Made by a program: the position numbers and the translations under genes
Origin: Saxidomus purpurata
Taxonomy: Eukaryota > Mollusca > Bivalvia > Venerida > Veneridae
Assembly (NCBI GenBank): GCA_022818135.1
Contig: JAFMSR010000009.1
Span: 27,137,536 to 27,201,535 of the forward strand
DNA length: 64,000 nucleotides
Reading direction: 5' to 3'
The notes under the pieces: model-generated
Database searches by the model: none
Told to the model about the DNA's origin: nothing
What the model saw: the letters and a program-made list of their open reading frames with translations, nothing else
Shown: in pieces, positions 11,890 through 45,780 of the stretch
How positions within the stretch are numbered: position 1 is the stretch's first letter
How the letters are laid out: the number at the start of each line of letters is the position of its first letter

Positions 11890-12959
11890 AAAATAGTTGG
11901 TATTTGAAAATACTAACATATTTGGTCGGTGACCACTAAAACTGCCACAAAAATGGGGGTGGTGTCATTCAGCTCCAAATTACTGGCATAAAGTATTGGA
12001 TCACATGTATAAATTTTGTTATTTTTATGTGGGACTAGGATGATTCTACAAAATAAAGTTCATTTCAGCAGTCGGTGAGATTTTGGGTAGTCGCACCGGA
12101 AGAAAACCTTATAATGTAGATCTATGGAAATGTATTAAGGCGCCTCATACCTAATCGTTGGCTGATTCGCCTTCGCGGAAACATGTAATAATTCACTTGT
12201 GTCATTCTACTATGATTTTATTAATCACATACTTATACAGTATATTTTTACAGTTTCAAACTGTTAAAGTTGCAAACTTCGATCTCAAATTAATCGCTTC
12301 CTCGCCTGACGTCATCAAAGGGCAGATAATTCAAATTCACGTATAATTAAAAGGGTGTATGGTGTACAATGTATATTGTTGAATACGAAAAAATGTACTA
12401 CAGCAAGATAACATGTAAAAAAAAACTAGAAATTTATAGACATGTATAAAGCTGTTTTAATCCGGAAGGGCTCATGGTGTAAATTTCAAAATTATGGCGT
12501 CAGTAGTCCTTGTTGAATTTATGCATCGTTTTTCGGATTTGCAGATGAATTTAGAACGACGGTAATTTCATGATGCAATTAGATGCTGCACGTAAGATAA
12601 TTCTTAGAATTCAGTTGAACTAAGCATTTTTCGTGTGTCTAAACTGAATTTTCATATACCACGATAACTTTGCTTCTTTAGAAATAAGCTCAAAAGTTTG
12701 CGCAACCATTAAGGGAGAAATCCACTGCGAAATTAACACAATATAGACTTTAGCAATGTTCTACAAGAAAAAACTTCAGAATATATAAATATACATAGCA
12801 GTTCTTTCCGCACTAGCTTTCATGTAAGTAGGAGTGCAAATAAATGTTCGTTGCTATAAAGGCAGAGGCCATTTTTGAAAGTTGATGCAATGTTATTTTA
12901 AGAAATTGAATTTTAAACAATCTTATATTATATTTGTTGAGTTTGGTGGGTTTTTTTGT
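11890..12959. other. Intergenic, no gene seen
   Basis: AT-rich sequence without recognisable coding, RNA or repeat structure apart from short A-tracts. Confidence 0.4.
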
Positions 12960-13494
12960 TTAAAGGTCCATTACCATCACCAAATCGAATTTTCTTTTAA
13001 ATCTGGAATTGTAACGGGCGTCTTCTCTGAAGGAAAACTAGGACATACTGCAACGAATGTGACCATATTGTGTTGAAAATTTGATTTTATGAAAAGAATT
13101 AATAAATTATATTTTGCCTTTTCGAAAACGAAAGTAGGTTAGAGTTTTCAAATATCTTTCCAGAATTCTCCCAGAGAGAGGCTGTAAATATGTTGTACAT
13201 GAAAAAGCATGCCTATTTAGAATTATAGTTGAAGGACTTCACTTCCAATGATGTGCAAAGTATACCACTGACCTTTTGCATCATGCATTAAAGCGAAAGT
13301 AGGACAAAAAGACCAACCAGGTCAATCTAAGGAAATACAAAAAACATTCACTTGTTTCTCTGCAGCAGTATGGCAAACAGGGAAATAATCCACGGCTATT
13401 GTTAAGTTTTAGAAGCCAGTTTCAAACTTTATTTCCCTGTTACAGTTAAAGATTTAAAAGAAAATTCGATTTGGTGTTAGTAATGGACCTTTAA
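12960..13494. mobile_element. Non-autonomous TTAA-flanked DNA element (piggyBac-like MITE), copy 1
   Basis: Termini are AGGTCCATTACCATCACCAA at 12964 and TTGGTGTTAGTAATGGACCT ending at 13490. The terminal inverted repeats extend about 40 bp (CAAATCGAATTTTCTTTTAAATC against GATTTAAAAGAAAATTCGATTTG). Each end abuts TTAA (12960-12963 and 13491-13494), the target duplication characteristic of piggyBac transposons. The 527-bp interior has no transposase frame. A related 338-bp copy is at 39803-40140. Confidence 0.82.
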
Positions 13495-13532
13495 CAGTCA
13501 AATCTGTATTGAGCGCTCAGCAAAGGGATATG

Positions 13533-13825
13533 TCAAAATGGCTGATTGATTGGAAGTCTTTCGAATCATAACGAAAGATGGCCATATATTCGCAGCGAAT
13601 TGTCTTAAATAATAACAATAATAATTTTACAGCCGAAATCAGGCTATATATTTCATGATAATAGGACAACTACTCTTACGATGCAAAAAGAAAGAAATGT
13701 GTTATTCATGCAATTTACTTTCTGCAAAATGTCCTGTCATCTCCATTATTATATGTAATTTGCTGCGAATATATGGCCATCTTTCGTTATGATTCGAAAG
13801 ACTTCAAATCAATCAGCAATTTTGA
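13533..13825. mobile_element. MITE-like inverted-repeat element
   Basis: Two arms of about 65-70 bp, 13533-13602 and 13757-13825, are nearly reverse-complementary. They share GGCTGATTGATTGGAAGTC, TTTCGAATCATAACGAAAGA and TGGCCATATATTCGCAGC, with few mismatches. The 150-bp centre is non-coding. No target duplication could be fixed, so the family is open. It starts about 40 bp after the TTAA element ends. Confidence 0.75.
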
Positions 13826-13986
13826 TAACAAAAATTAACATTGTTCAGGTTATTTAATTGTACGGCCATATATGTTGAAGTGAAGAATGTGTATACAATT
13901 TGAAATGTTTCAATTGACCTGCTTCTTCTCAATCAATGAGTGTTTGTCGGGTTCGTCTGCTATAGTTAATATTGCTTTAGAAAATG

Positions 13987-14077
13987 TTCATTCTTTCATT
14001 CATTCATTCTGCATTTTTTTAAATCTAAACGTTCATTCATTCATTCATAATATTCATTCATTCATTCATTCATTCAA
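13987..14077. repeat. (TTCA)n microsatellite, three blocks
   Basis: ATTC/TTCA tetranucleotide runs are interrupted by AT-rich spacers. The 67-codon frame across them (FIHSFIHS repeats) is a product of the microsatellite. Confidence 0.95.
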
Positions 14078-14152
14078 GGCCACATTGTAAATAAGTCAAA
14101 TGTTTTGTACATTATCATAATGTGTTTACCTTCTATAAATAAAGATTTTATT

Positions 14153-14155
14153 ATA

Positions 14156-14209
<54 letters not shown>
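14153..14209. repeat. (TTA)n microsatellite
   Basis: About 19 ATT/TTA units just after AATAAAGATTTTATTATAA. Confidence 0.95.
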
Positions 14210-16359
14210 TGGGCAACCATTCAATATATCAAACATAACTATTATACAAACTTATTTCATCTAATACATAAAATATAAAAAGAAATGCCTGACTGACATT
14301 ATGCAGAAGACGTCAGATTCAGAACCTAACAAAGCAGCCAATCGATTTAAATGCGTACCGTTAATTTGAACTGTACAACGTTTTAACGTGGAGTAATGAC
14401 GTCAATGTGTTGACGTAAACGTTTCATTCATAGTTTTGTCTCCAGGAATCAAAACATTGTATGACTGTTAATCCTGAATTTCTTGGCCTTTTTAAGGAAA
14501 CCAAGGTGAGAGTATTCTAAGGCTTACTTGACGCAATCAAAAATAATATTTTGGTTCTTAAACAAATCTTTTTATGCGACTCATGTATTTATACTGATAT
14601 TATTTCTATTTCTATATTTTATTTTTGCGCGGGAGTATATTAGAAAAGTCGGAAACTCCGCCTACTTTTCCGAGTGCTTTAATATGATTAAAGCGCTCGA
14701 ATTGACTATAAATAGTCCATAGGCATATTAGAATTGACGACATTGCAGTAACAAGACGCAAAGAAAAAGGACGTTATTTACGGCATAGACATGCAAACCA
14801 AAGGAAAACACCCTTATAAAACGGATTTGTCGCCGAATTTTGCGGAAAATACATATGTATGAATGTTAGGTATATAATAGATTGTCTTTTTAAATGAAAG
14901 AATAAGCACATACGCCTTTAAGACCGCTAAATAAATTTCCCTATTTCATTAGCCGAGCAAGGAAATTTGGCATTCTTAAATCATTTAAGTCCGTTTTGAC
15001 AGATCTGAGAAGTATGCGGATTGTGACAATTTCAAGTACGACACAATGGATAGTCGGGATTCATTGTTCCATATTCATGTACCCGCGGGGAATGTTTATG
15101 TAGGATCTGCTCGTCCTTTATATGTTTTAGACTGCAGTCTTCCATTAAAATGAAATTCCTTATCATACTACTTGAGCGAGCGAAGCGAGCGAGGAAAATT
15201 TCAGCATTTTAAGGGGGTCATTGGTGAGGTTTTGGATTTTTGCACTTCCGGAAATTAACATGATGATTTAACTGGTAAAAAAGCAATTATGCAGTAGTAA
15301 ACTAAGGCAAAATAGGAATATTTAGTGCAAAATAGTGAACATTTTTGAGAAAAAAATGTGTTGACCTCACATTTTGTGACTAAATTGACAAATTTTGCTA
15401 AAGATTACAAGTAAGAACAGTAATAACAAGTTCCTTTTACACTTCTCTGTTACAGACATATGCTGCGATATCTCTAAGCTCGTCGAAAAAAACACATTTT
15501 TTTCTCAGTTTTTATTGAATTTCTTTCTTATATGCACAATGACCCCCATTTTTTTGCATTCTAAAACCAAAGGTTTTTTATCAAACTGTAGGCAAAATAT
15601 CTTGAAAACCTTGTTATTCCTTTATCATGAAAATATTCCTTTATCAAAAAATGAAAAAATATGAATTTTAGTAAAGTGGGTGGGGTAATAATAAGGGGCG
15701 TATTGTTTATTCAGATGATGATAGAAATACCACTATCTCTAATTTATCATCCTAAAGTTCGACATACTACATTAGAAAAGATAAAAAATTGATACCTATT
15801 CTGAAAAATACATCATATGCATAAACGTTTACAATACCAAAATCCTAGTTAATTTTCTGCATTTTGTACCTTGATCTGATAGTGTACCACTAAAGATTAA
15901 TATTGAGAAATAGTTAAGTCATTGACTCATCATTTTTTTCCAGAAATTAAGTAGCAACATTTTAGTCTCCATTAAAAAAAAACAGGGTCAATAAAATTTC
16001 TTGTTATTTTTAATTTCAGCAGTGACCCCCTTTTAAAAAGCCATTTTTTGCCTTTTTTTCCGAGAATAAACAGGTACGATCCGGATCTATCGCTTGTGAC
16101 TCTCAACCTTTTACCCTTTTGTTTTTATTGCATTTTCGGACATTTTATAATAATACATTCTGTCCGTTCCATTTCGTTAATTAGGCTGCCTTGAAAACTC
16201 GTGATCTAAAAACCAGTCTTGGAATTCCAAATCATTCGGATTACTTCTAATGTTATGGTTGCAGCATGTATTTCCTTCCGTGTTTTGATGAGAACAGCAA
16301 CAAATTTAGAAATTTTATGTCTTTTAAATAAAAATGTGACAAAATACAGTTAACAGATT
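14210..16359. other. Upstream region of ADAM17, no gene seen
   Basis: AT-rich non-coding sequence. A short GAGCGAGCGAAGCGAGCGAG motif at 15175 resembles the edge of a dispersed repeat. The ADAM17 promoter and 5' UTR should lie in the last part, but I cannot identify a core promoter element with confidence. Confidence 0.4.
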
Positions 16360-37146
<20,787 letters not shown>

Positions 37147-37720
37147 TTGTGAAGTTTGGGGATTTAAAGAAACTTTGTTAGTATATTGTGTGAGTAGTGA
37201 ATATGATTTTTTTTTTTTGTAAAAGGAGTATTGTTAATATAACAAGTGTCACAAGCTTGCAGGTGTCTTATTTTTCTGTTTGTCTTACATTGTTGTATGC
37301 CAGATAAATATTTAAAGCTTCATGATCACTTTGAATTTTCTCAGGCAGGATGATAAATTTACTGATAAAATGAAGATGTGCAGGGACAAGCAAGTGCACT
37401 TCTATCTATAGTATGGTCAGCTTACGTTCACTTAATAACAAAGACTTCTTTAGATCCTGGTAAAATGTGTCTGTTTACAGAGTGGACTGTATGTAAGCTT
37501 GGCCTATTCTACGAAGAGTTTGACAATGTACTTATAAGGTTTCTTTACATATTTATGGCAGCAATCTACACAAGTGCCAAACACCATCTAGAATTCCATT
37601 TGTATGTACATGAATTCAAAGTAGCTTTGCTTATATGGAATAGTAGGTCCTTTACTATTTTTCAGATGAAAATTAAGACTTACCGTGTATTTTCGAATAA
37701 ATGAGCTGTGTTTTGTAATA
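37147..37720 (+). other. ADAM17: Probable ADAM17 3' UTR with poly(A) signal
   Basis: AT-rich sequence after the stop. AATAAA at 37696-37701 lies about 550 nt downstream and is a plausible polyadenylation signal; later signals cannot be excluded. The open frame at 37378-37704 overlaps it and shows no domain. Confidence 0.45.
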
Positions 37721-39798
37721 GTTGAATTAATTTCTGAACAAAATTGATTGCACCGACATATCAGCTTATATACATGTCTTGTATATTGTGAGAAATGATT
37801 CTATATTTTATGCTGCTTTGCCGTGACACATTTTTTGTGGTTTTTGATACTTTTAACAGGGTTATATTTGCCATGGTTTAATTTTAAGTACTTTTCAGGA
37901 ATTTCCCACATTGCTGATATAAACATTTTGCAAAAGATCAATTTTAAAATGCTTTATAATTAAGAGAATTTTGTTGTGACAGATTTTAGATGGGCAAATG
38001 AGTCTTGAAATTTTTGTCAGCTGGGTAAACAACTCCCAACTCTGAAACAAAATTTGTTAGGTACCTTCATGAAGGGAGTCATGCTGGAGTCTGTGCGGTC
38101 TGGCTTGGGGCTTCCTTGACTCAGCCGGAACTATAAACTGTATAGATAGATAGAAAATTTTCTCACCTGAAAATTTTCCGATTTATAGAACTTTTTTTTA
38201 ACAGGTTCCTGTTACAGCTTAGCTTTCTGTGATATCATGGTGATCATGTAAGGCCAGACTGCCAGTTAGAATGGAGCTGTCAGTTATGTAGTTTATTCAA
38301 ATATATTTTAGTTTGATCACGAAGGAACCTAAAGTAGCATATTGACACGTTCGCGAACACGTGTTCCAGATGTTATCATGCTCGCAAGAGAGAGTCAGTT
38401 ATTTCTAAACGGCACAAGACCAGGGTTATGTCTGCCCACATGTAACATAGATAACTGTCAGATTAATAAAGAGACATGTACATGGTCATTTTGTGCACAC
38501 AATATATTTCGTGTCAAAACATTAGCATTATTATTGAGCATAGATATAGTAGGAATGTACAGAAACCAAAACAAATACATGTATGTTACTGAGGGGAAAT
38601 GTTTAATGAAACATTGTTGAAAATTAGTACACAGTATTAATCGTTGTTAAATGAATTAGCTAATTTAGCCAAGAACTAGCTCTTGTTTACTGTTAAACCT
38701 ATTTGCTGGATTGTTATTTTTTCTTCTTATTTGAAAGATAATAATTGCTCATACTATTTAAGAGGGTAAAATTGCCAGGTTGTGTCTTGTTGCCCGTAAC
38801 CCTGCTTAATTACTAAAATGAACCTGTCCACTTTTCAATTTGGACAGTAGAGTCCAGAGGTAAGGGTTAAAACATATATATATCTTCAATGCACACATGT
38901 TTTTATGAATAATTAGAGATTTAGAGAGAGTAAGAGGCAGTTAATAAATGCCTCTCATAGTTTAGCTAGTTTTTTTACTGTATATTCGAGACAGGCTAAA
39001 TGAGAACTTGATATTTAGTCTAAGAGTACTATAGCAATATAAATGCAATAAGTTTGTAAGGAAACATATTTTATTATTTATTATACAGATATGTTAAAGG
39101 AAGGTTATCATAGAAAGAGTTTTCTTAGTAGGGAAAGCTTTAGAACAGTTTTGTGTTGCCCGCCTGCATAGTAGGGTAGGACTTGGGTATCACTATTCCA
39201 TCTTCTGTTATTCTGTCCATCCATCCATCTGTCAGTAAGAACCATAACTGTGCCTATAGTAAGTTCTTGATGATGATGATCACCATGGCCAGTAAAACTT
39301 GATATATATAAAGAGAGAAGACAGTGAGAGGAAGTGCAGTTGGCAAATTATTATCTCCCTTTGAAAAATTTATATGTTTACTTCCCTTTATAATTATTCT
39401 TAAATGTTCTATGTCTGCCAGCGTGGGACACATTTGGTCCTCGGACCTTTCTCATTAATTGTTACATTTTTTTCAAAAATAGCTAAAGAATTAAACTTTA
39501 CCACAAAATGACTGTTAATACATACTTTGCTCATTTGCATATTTACACAGCATTTTTAGGAAATGAAAACTATTAATTGCAGGCATTGTAGTATTAGCTT
39601 TTGTAACAGAATTGTAAACTTAGTTATGTAAAATGTATATTGTAAGACAGCAAAAGAAAAAATTATGTGCAATATGATATGTACTAGTATTTGTGAATCA
39701 TTTCATTGACATTTTGTGCATTCATTTTTGAGCTAACAACTTTGTATTGTACTTTTAACACTTTGATCTTTGTCAATATGATTTATTTGCGCTAGTTT
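37721..39798. other. No gene seen downstream of ADAM17
   Basis: AT-rich sequence, possibly including a longer ADAM17 3' UTR. A partial dispersed-repeat copy lies at 38795-38870. The 92-codon frame at 38342-38620 has no recognisable domain. Confidence 0.4.
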
Positions 39799-40144
39799 TT
39801 AAAGGTCCACTACTAAGCGAAAATGAAGTGACAGTTATTTCAATGGCATGCACATTACCTTATGCAAGACACTAAATAATGAAGATTGGCAGGTTGAAAT
39901 TTACAGAAAGTGTTCGGAACACGAAGAAAAGTATGTGTATTATGTTGAAATCTCAGTGAATCGACAAAATGACCACCCAGGTCTTTTTAACTTTCTTCAT
40001 AATGCATAGAAAAATAATTGTACATGTACTGTGATTTGTTTAGAATCTCTGCATACCAACTTTCATTTTTTATTAAAAATGACTTATTTCTGTACTTTTT
40101 AAAGTATATTTGAATTTTCACTTTCGTTAGTATTGGACCTTTAA
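39799..40144. mobile_element. Non-autonomous TTAA-flanked DNA element (piggyBac-like MITE), copy 2
   Basis: Termini are AGGTCCACTACTAAGCGAAA (39803) and TTTCGTTAGTATTGGACCT (ending 40140), flanked by TTAA at 39799-39802 and 40141-40144. The ends match the element at 12964-13490. The 338-bp interior shares an ACCACCCAGGTC / ACCAACCAGGTC patch with that copy but is shorter. No coding capacity. Confidence 0.82.
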
Positions 40145-43085
40145 CATAGTATGATGCTTATTTAGTAATTTAGTTTTGGTTATTTAAAAGAACCATGATA
40201 GAACTATTTAGCTTAAACAATATTTATTAAAATTATGAACAGAATCAATTCATGCAACTTGGATAACTATTTCTGTTTCGATCTTAGAGGCCTTGCTGTC
40301 AAATTGAAAACTTTCAAATAAGTTAAAAATTTTCGTGACTTTTAGTTTGAAGTAGTAATTTAATATTTGTCTTCTTTTTTTGCACAAAAAAAAGAAATCA
40401 AATGAACAGTTTAGTCTTGGAGGAGGAAAGGATATTTTTAGCTTGAGTAATTTTAGTCACATTCCAACATACCTTAAGCTCGTATAAATTTTTATCTTTT
40501 TCAATAACATATTATCATAGATGTACATTTATACATCAACAAATGCATACATACAAGTATGTATGAAGTTTTATTATTACATACCTTACTATAAATAGTA
40601 ACAAAATTCAATAGAATTGAGACTGAAACTGCCAAAATTCACCATCTCGTGTTGTGCCGTATTTGCACTCTTCCGCTGTTTTTAGGATCATTTTGCACGT
40701 GCATTATCTGCTTTTAGGTTATGTCATTTACGACGTTGTTGTGCCGCTGGTACTTGGATCTTAAAGTAAATTCTCGAAAATATGAAAGTGTGTCTTTCAC
40801 TGTAGTTTGAACAAGTTGCGGTATGTAATAATAAGGTCAATACACGACTGTGGTGGGCCAGTACTGCATATGGCGGGTAAATACTGATGATCGACGCATC
40901 GCAGTAGTGTATTAACCTGTTAATATCATGTCTTTCAGCTATAATTCCATTATAGATGCAGCTTACATTAAGGGAAACTTTTCCATCAATTTACATCAGG
41001 TGAAAACAGATGAAAAAAGTGGCTTTGGTACCCCTATCTAATCTATATTTCATGCCACTACCCTTAATTACTGTTAACTCGGGCTTTTTCCTGAGCAGAG
41101 AAAAGGGGTGTGCATTTCAGCTTAAATTGATCGTTATGAAAAAAATAAATATTTTTCCTACCTACAATATTTTTTTAGCATGATTTAAGAACCTCACTAT
41201 TTTTTTTTCTTGGCCATATGCTAATCTATTTTTAGATCAGTTGTGGGTAACTTGCTTCATATCTGGTACTAGTGCCTTATGGGGAGGTTGCCTGAGTTAC
41301 GTGAGCATGTACTGGTAGTACCTGTTAGAGATATGTTAATGTACAGTTAATTCAGGATAATACGACAGTAATGTTACAAATGTATGTGTACATGAAATGT
41401 TACAAGGATTGCATAAAACGGTAAAACATGTGTGCGAGAAAAGATGAGAATCGTTGATGTATCTTTAAGCAATAATAGCAGACTCTTCTGCTACATAATT
41501 GTAAAATAATCATAAATTTACTATATTAAGTTATAATAACATTATTACAAATGTCATTTTGTTCCACATCTTCCTCAACATTCTACAATTGTTGCGACAT
41601 TAGCATCATATCAAAGATCTTATTTAACTCTTTGTTATATGTTTTGTGTGTTTATGTTATTAGATATTATGTTTTGTTCACATTCCTTTTTGATAGTGCT
41701 CAATTTATGTAATTTCATTCTGTTTTCTTAGCTACTAAAGTGTAACATTTTATATGTATCACCTATGGTGGCTGATTTTGGTCATTATTTGTTTCTGTAC
41801 ATTGTATTTTGAAAAATTATGCCAAGTTTTTGGTGTCTTTTGTGTGTGTGTGTTTTGTTTTTTTTAAACGTGAGGCAGGAAAACTTGTCTAACTGCTGAT
41901 TTTTCCTGTCATCAATTACAAAGACATTACTGTTAAGGGCGTCTGCATAATATTTTGTACTTGCAAACATAAATGTTTGCTATTAGAATATATGGAATGT
42001 TCATCCATAACGTTTCATTATTTTGCCTTTAAATGTTTCATTGCTTTGTGTTTTTTTCATGAAATTTGAAGTCACAACAGACAGCAGTTTGTCTACCTTC
42101 CGTGTGTTCTAGGTGAAGACACAGAAACAAGGAATGGCTGACCTCAGCTACCATAATCACCTCTTCAAGTATTATTACTCCACTGCATTCATAATACACT
42201 TTATATACATACATACATACATAAGTGCATGCATAATTATATATGTGCATACATAAGCACATGCATACATATGTGTATACATACATACATGCATACATAT
42301 GTACTTACATGAAATTGGTCAGGGGTTAAGAGAGTTCTCAGCATCAATTAAGTTATTGTTACAGTTGAGACAATTGCACCTTTACTGTTTTTAAGTTCAA
42401 TACTGAAGTAGAATACTACAATACTGTAGACTATGATTTATGATATGCTTTAAAGTTCCAGGATCTCTTTGAATTTACTGATAAATTACAGTAACATAAA
42501 TTTATTGATAGGATAATGATAGAACCATGTTCTACTTACTCTAAAATAATGTTCACATATGCTTTTCTGTCATATTCAATGTGTTTCTTCAAAACAAAGA
42601 GTTGCCAGAAAGCCTTTCTTATTTTTTGCAGTATCATTGAAAAAAATACATGTACTGCGCTATGTTTCTAATATGTACTTTTCCATTTAAAAAGCAAAGT
42701 TAGGAATGTTTTTGGTACAGATAAAGGTTATTTCTGTCAGTAAGACATCTTTCTTGATAAAATGAGAGCTACTTGTAAATATGATCCTGGGATTTTAATA
42801 TATACATGTACCTTTTCATTTTTCTTCAGGGTCAATAATAAAGATATGGGAAAGATATGCCTGATAAAATGTCACTTTTTTTGTCAGACAATTAAGAATA
42901 ATTTTGGGCCAATGTAAATTAACAATCATAGATATTTTGGGTCAGTATAGATTTACAATCACATATATTGTGTCAATTTGATGCTTTGAAGTTAGATTTT
43001 GAGAGATTGAGTAAATACTGAAACAACAAAAATCATCCTATTTTACATCACCAAAGATCATTTGGAACAAAGCCTTTCTTAATTA
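40145..43085. other. Intergenic, no gene seen
   Basis: AT-rich non-coding DNA. The only clear structure is an ATAC/ATGC-rich microsatellite at about 42197-42310. Confidence 0.45.
42197..42310. repeat. (TACA)n/ATGCATAC-rich microsatellite
   Basis: Runs of ATACATACATACATA are interspersed with GCATGCATA and ATATGTGCATAC. The minus-strand 86-codon frame (YVCMYV repeats) is an artefact of it. Confidence 0.9.
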
Positions 43086-43090
43086 ATATT

Positions 43091-43672
43091 TTATGCTCCC
43101 CGAAAGGGGAAGCATAATGGTCCCCACTTTGTCCGTCCGACTATCTCTTGTCTGCAGCATAATTTGAAGGAATGCAGTTACTAAGAACCATAACTCTTGA
43201 TACTCCATTTTTTTAATTATCTCCCTTTATGAATTCATACTTTTCCAAAACATAATCCAAAACAATGAAACAGATATTACACACACTAGATAGGAGATAC
43301 TTTAAGGAAGTGCAGTCTCAAATAACCTTAAATCTACCTTGCCTAATTTTGAATTATCTCCCTTTATCATGTGAAATTTGACTTGTAGGGAACATAGCTC
43401 GAAAACCACTGAACATATTTATTTGATATTTAACATAATGAAAAAGTATGGTATATTGAAAGCAAGTGCAATGTTGAAGAATTATAACTTTTTCTGGATC
43501 GAGGACTGAATTACATCCCTTTATTATTTTTCATTTTTCTTTTCTACATTTGAAATTTTCATGCAAATGAATTGAAACTTTTTAAGTTTTCATTCGCAAG
43601 AGCAGACGATGTGTGCTGAATCGAAAACACAGGCTTTGGGGAGCATCAATCAGTGCTACTGATGCTGTTAAG
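43091..43672 (+). repeat. Hairpin-headed interspersed repeat (TATGCTCCCC family)
   Basis: Head TATGCTCCCCGAAAGGGGAA GCATA folds into a stem with one bulge. GTCCCCACTTTGTCCGTCCG follows, then a diverged body of about 120-150-bp units (AATTATCTCCCTTTA repeated). The end is GGCTTTGGGGAGCATCAATC and GATGCTGTT. Head and GTCCGTC segment match the layout of the repeats at 30671 and 34057. Confidence 0.75.
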
Positions 43673-44334
43673 ATGCTCGAGTTTCTCTCAGCTTATGGAA
43701 AAGTAGCCTTTCATTGGCTTACAGCAAAATAATCTTTTGTCAGCTGTTTTAAACAAGTTATGACATAGAGACTTTTTATTTCATGACAGGTTTATATGAT
43801 CAGAATTACTAATTGTTTTTTGCTTCATATTACGTGCATTTCATGTTACAGAAAAAAAAGGCATTCATACATATAGCTGAGGATTCGGCACATTTGTTAA
43901 CAACTTTTTGATAAAACAGTTATTTGTGAAGCATATATACATATATTTATCATAGTTAAGCATATTTCATACATTTTATGTACGCTAATTATTTCATATG
44001 ATTTTATTTTATTTTAAAGTATTGCATACATCATCGTATGGAAAAAAAATGGAAAAAAATAAAATGTTCAAAACATGAAGTATTGTGTCATTCGGAAACA
44101 GAAAAAATATACAACTTGTGTATCCCTACAAATGAGACAACCGTTTCCTTTATTTTCTCACCACTTGCTGACTGGTTGTTTTTCAGTCAGAAAGTGGTTA
44201 ACAAATTACGAAAATTATGAGCTTTCACAACACTGATATCTTTTACTGTCAGAATAATTTTCCAGAATTTTGTTCCTCATCCCTGTGTACAAAAACAGTT
44301 GTTGTTTCCTTATAAATCCAGCTACAGCCACAAT

Positions 44335-44500
44335 ATGATTAACCTCTCATAGATTAATGGGCATAGGTTCGAGCCCTGTCTTTATGTTAGATAGTTGGCA
44401 GTTTCTTATGGAGGATAGGAGTCTAGCACTGGTTCTTCCCAGAAACGATGGTTAGATAAACTGTCCACCTGTAAAAATGACCAAAATTTAACAAAGCTAT
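44335..44500 (+). repeat. SINE-like repeat (GCAGTTTCTTA family)
   Basis: AACCTCTCATAGATTAATGG and ATAGGTTCGAGCCC (B-box-like), then GGCAGTTTCTTATGGAGGAT, CACTGGTTCTTCCCAGAAAC and GTCCACCTGTAAAAATGACC. Same family as 1298-1545. Confidence 0.65.
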
Positions 44501-45594
44501 TGAGGAATTACCTGTAATTAATCAGGTAACTGTGATATAAGAATTAAATGGTCTTTTACTACTGAAAGAAATACCAATTCACAACCAGTTTTATATATAT
44601 ATTAAAAGAAAAGACAGAACTTGCTAAAACTTCACTAAACTAATACAGCAGAATTAAATCATTTCACAATGTGTGTGAATGATATAAGTTTACACTTGTG
44701 TATTTATTTCCGGTTAATTTTGTCGAAGCTCTTGTGAATATTTATGCTGGGAAAACCACTGCAGATGTCTTGAAGGATGTTGTCAGGACCCCTAACATGA
44801 TTTACATGAGCATTCCTGGACTTAGCAGCCAATGCTATATCGTCTTGATACAATTACATATGGTCTTTAGGAAAAGTAATGGTTAAAATATTTTTGGCCT
44901 TAAACTACATTATGTTTAAAAGCAAAATAAACACTAGCTATTGATCCTATTTCTGGGAAACAGCATTAAAGTACAGTGTATTTTGTAAACGTGTACAATA
45001 TATTCAGGATGTATAACTATGAAACGTACAACTAACAGAAACAGCAAAGTTGTCTCCCTTTATGATATTTTGCATGCAGTCGATGACATACATTTAGGGA
45101 TTATTTTTGACTGTCAAAAAGGGCAGGGTGTCCTAATAAAGGCAGGGTACACTGCGTTAGGGACAGGGCAGTTTTTGCATGTACATGTATCAGAAAATAG
45201 CCTTCTAAATTGAAAGCTTTGCTTCTAGAAGAATGTACATTTGTAACACCATTATATAATAAAAATGTTCTTTCATTATGCAAAGATTTGCCTCTCCATG
45301 GATTTTAAATGGTTTCTATATCTTTTAGTATTTGGGATACAACAAAAGGGCAGCAAAAATAGGGCAGCAGGGGGAGGAAAGACGGGCAGGGTGCATCACC
45401 CTGTTACCTAATGTTGAAAATACACCTACACTACAATTAAATTCTTTCAGGAACAGTTTTTGATGTAGATATGATATCTTGCAAATTCTATGCACTAGTT
45501 TCCACCCAAGTCAATGGGCAATGCACAGCATAGAAATCGACAGCTTCAGGAATCCCACAAAATGGTAAGAAATCTTTACACTTTTTTTGGCTAT

Positions 45595-45780
45595 CTCTAG
45601 GATTGAGTGAAGGTTGCTGACTTGTAATCACTGGACCTGTCACTGAGTGTGGGTCATAGGTTTGAGTCCTTTAATCAACTCTTTATGATAGAAATAGGAG
45701 ATGTTGCATCCAGATCTCTTAGGGAAGTAGTCTATCTGTAAATAACAGAAATACTGTTGAAACAGGTGTAAAAGCCAAAA
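45595..45780 (+). repeat. SINE-like repeat, diverged
   Basis: GGTCATAGGTTTGAGTCC (B-box-like), then TTAGGGAAGTAGTCTATCTG and ACTGTTGAAACAGGTGTAAA, the layout of the 1298 family. Confidence 0.5.

Noticed and set aside
38342..38620. 92-codon frame downstream of ADAM17
   Set aside because: Lies in the probable ADAM17 3' region, has no domain, and its composition matches non-coding flanks.
42038..42298. 86-codon minus-strand frame rich in MYVCMYV
   Set aside because: Produced by the TACA/ATGC microsatellite.
44698..44886. 62-codon frame containing NIYAGKTTADVLKDVVRTP
   Set aside because: No recognisable family, no splice signals and no supporting neighbour exon.
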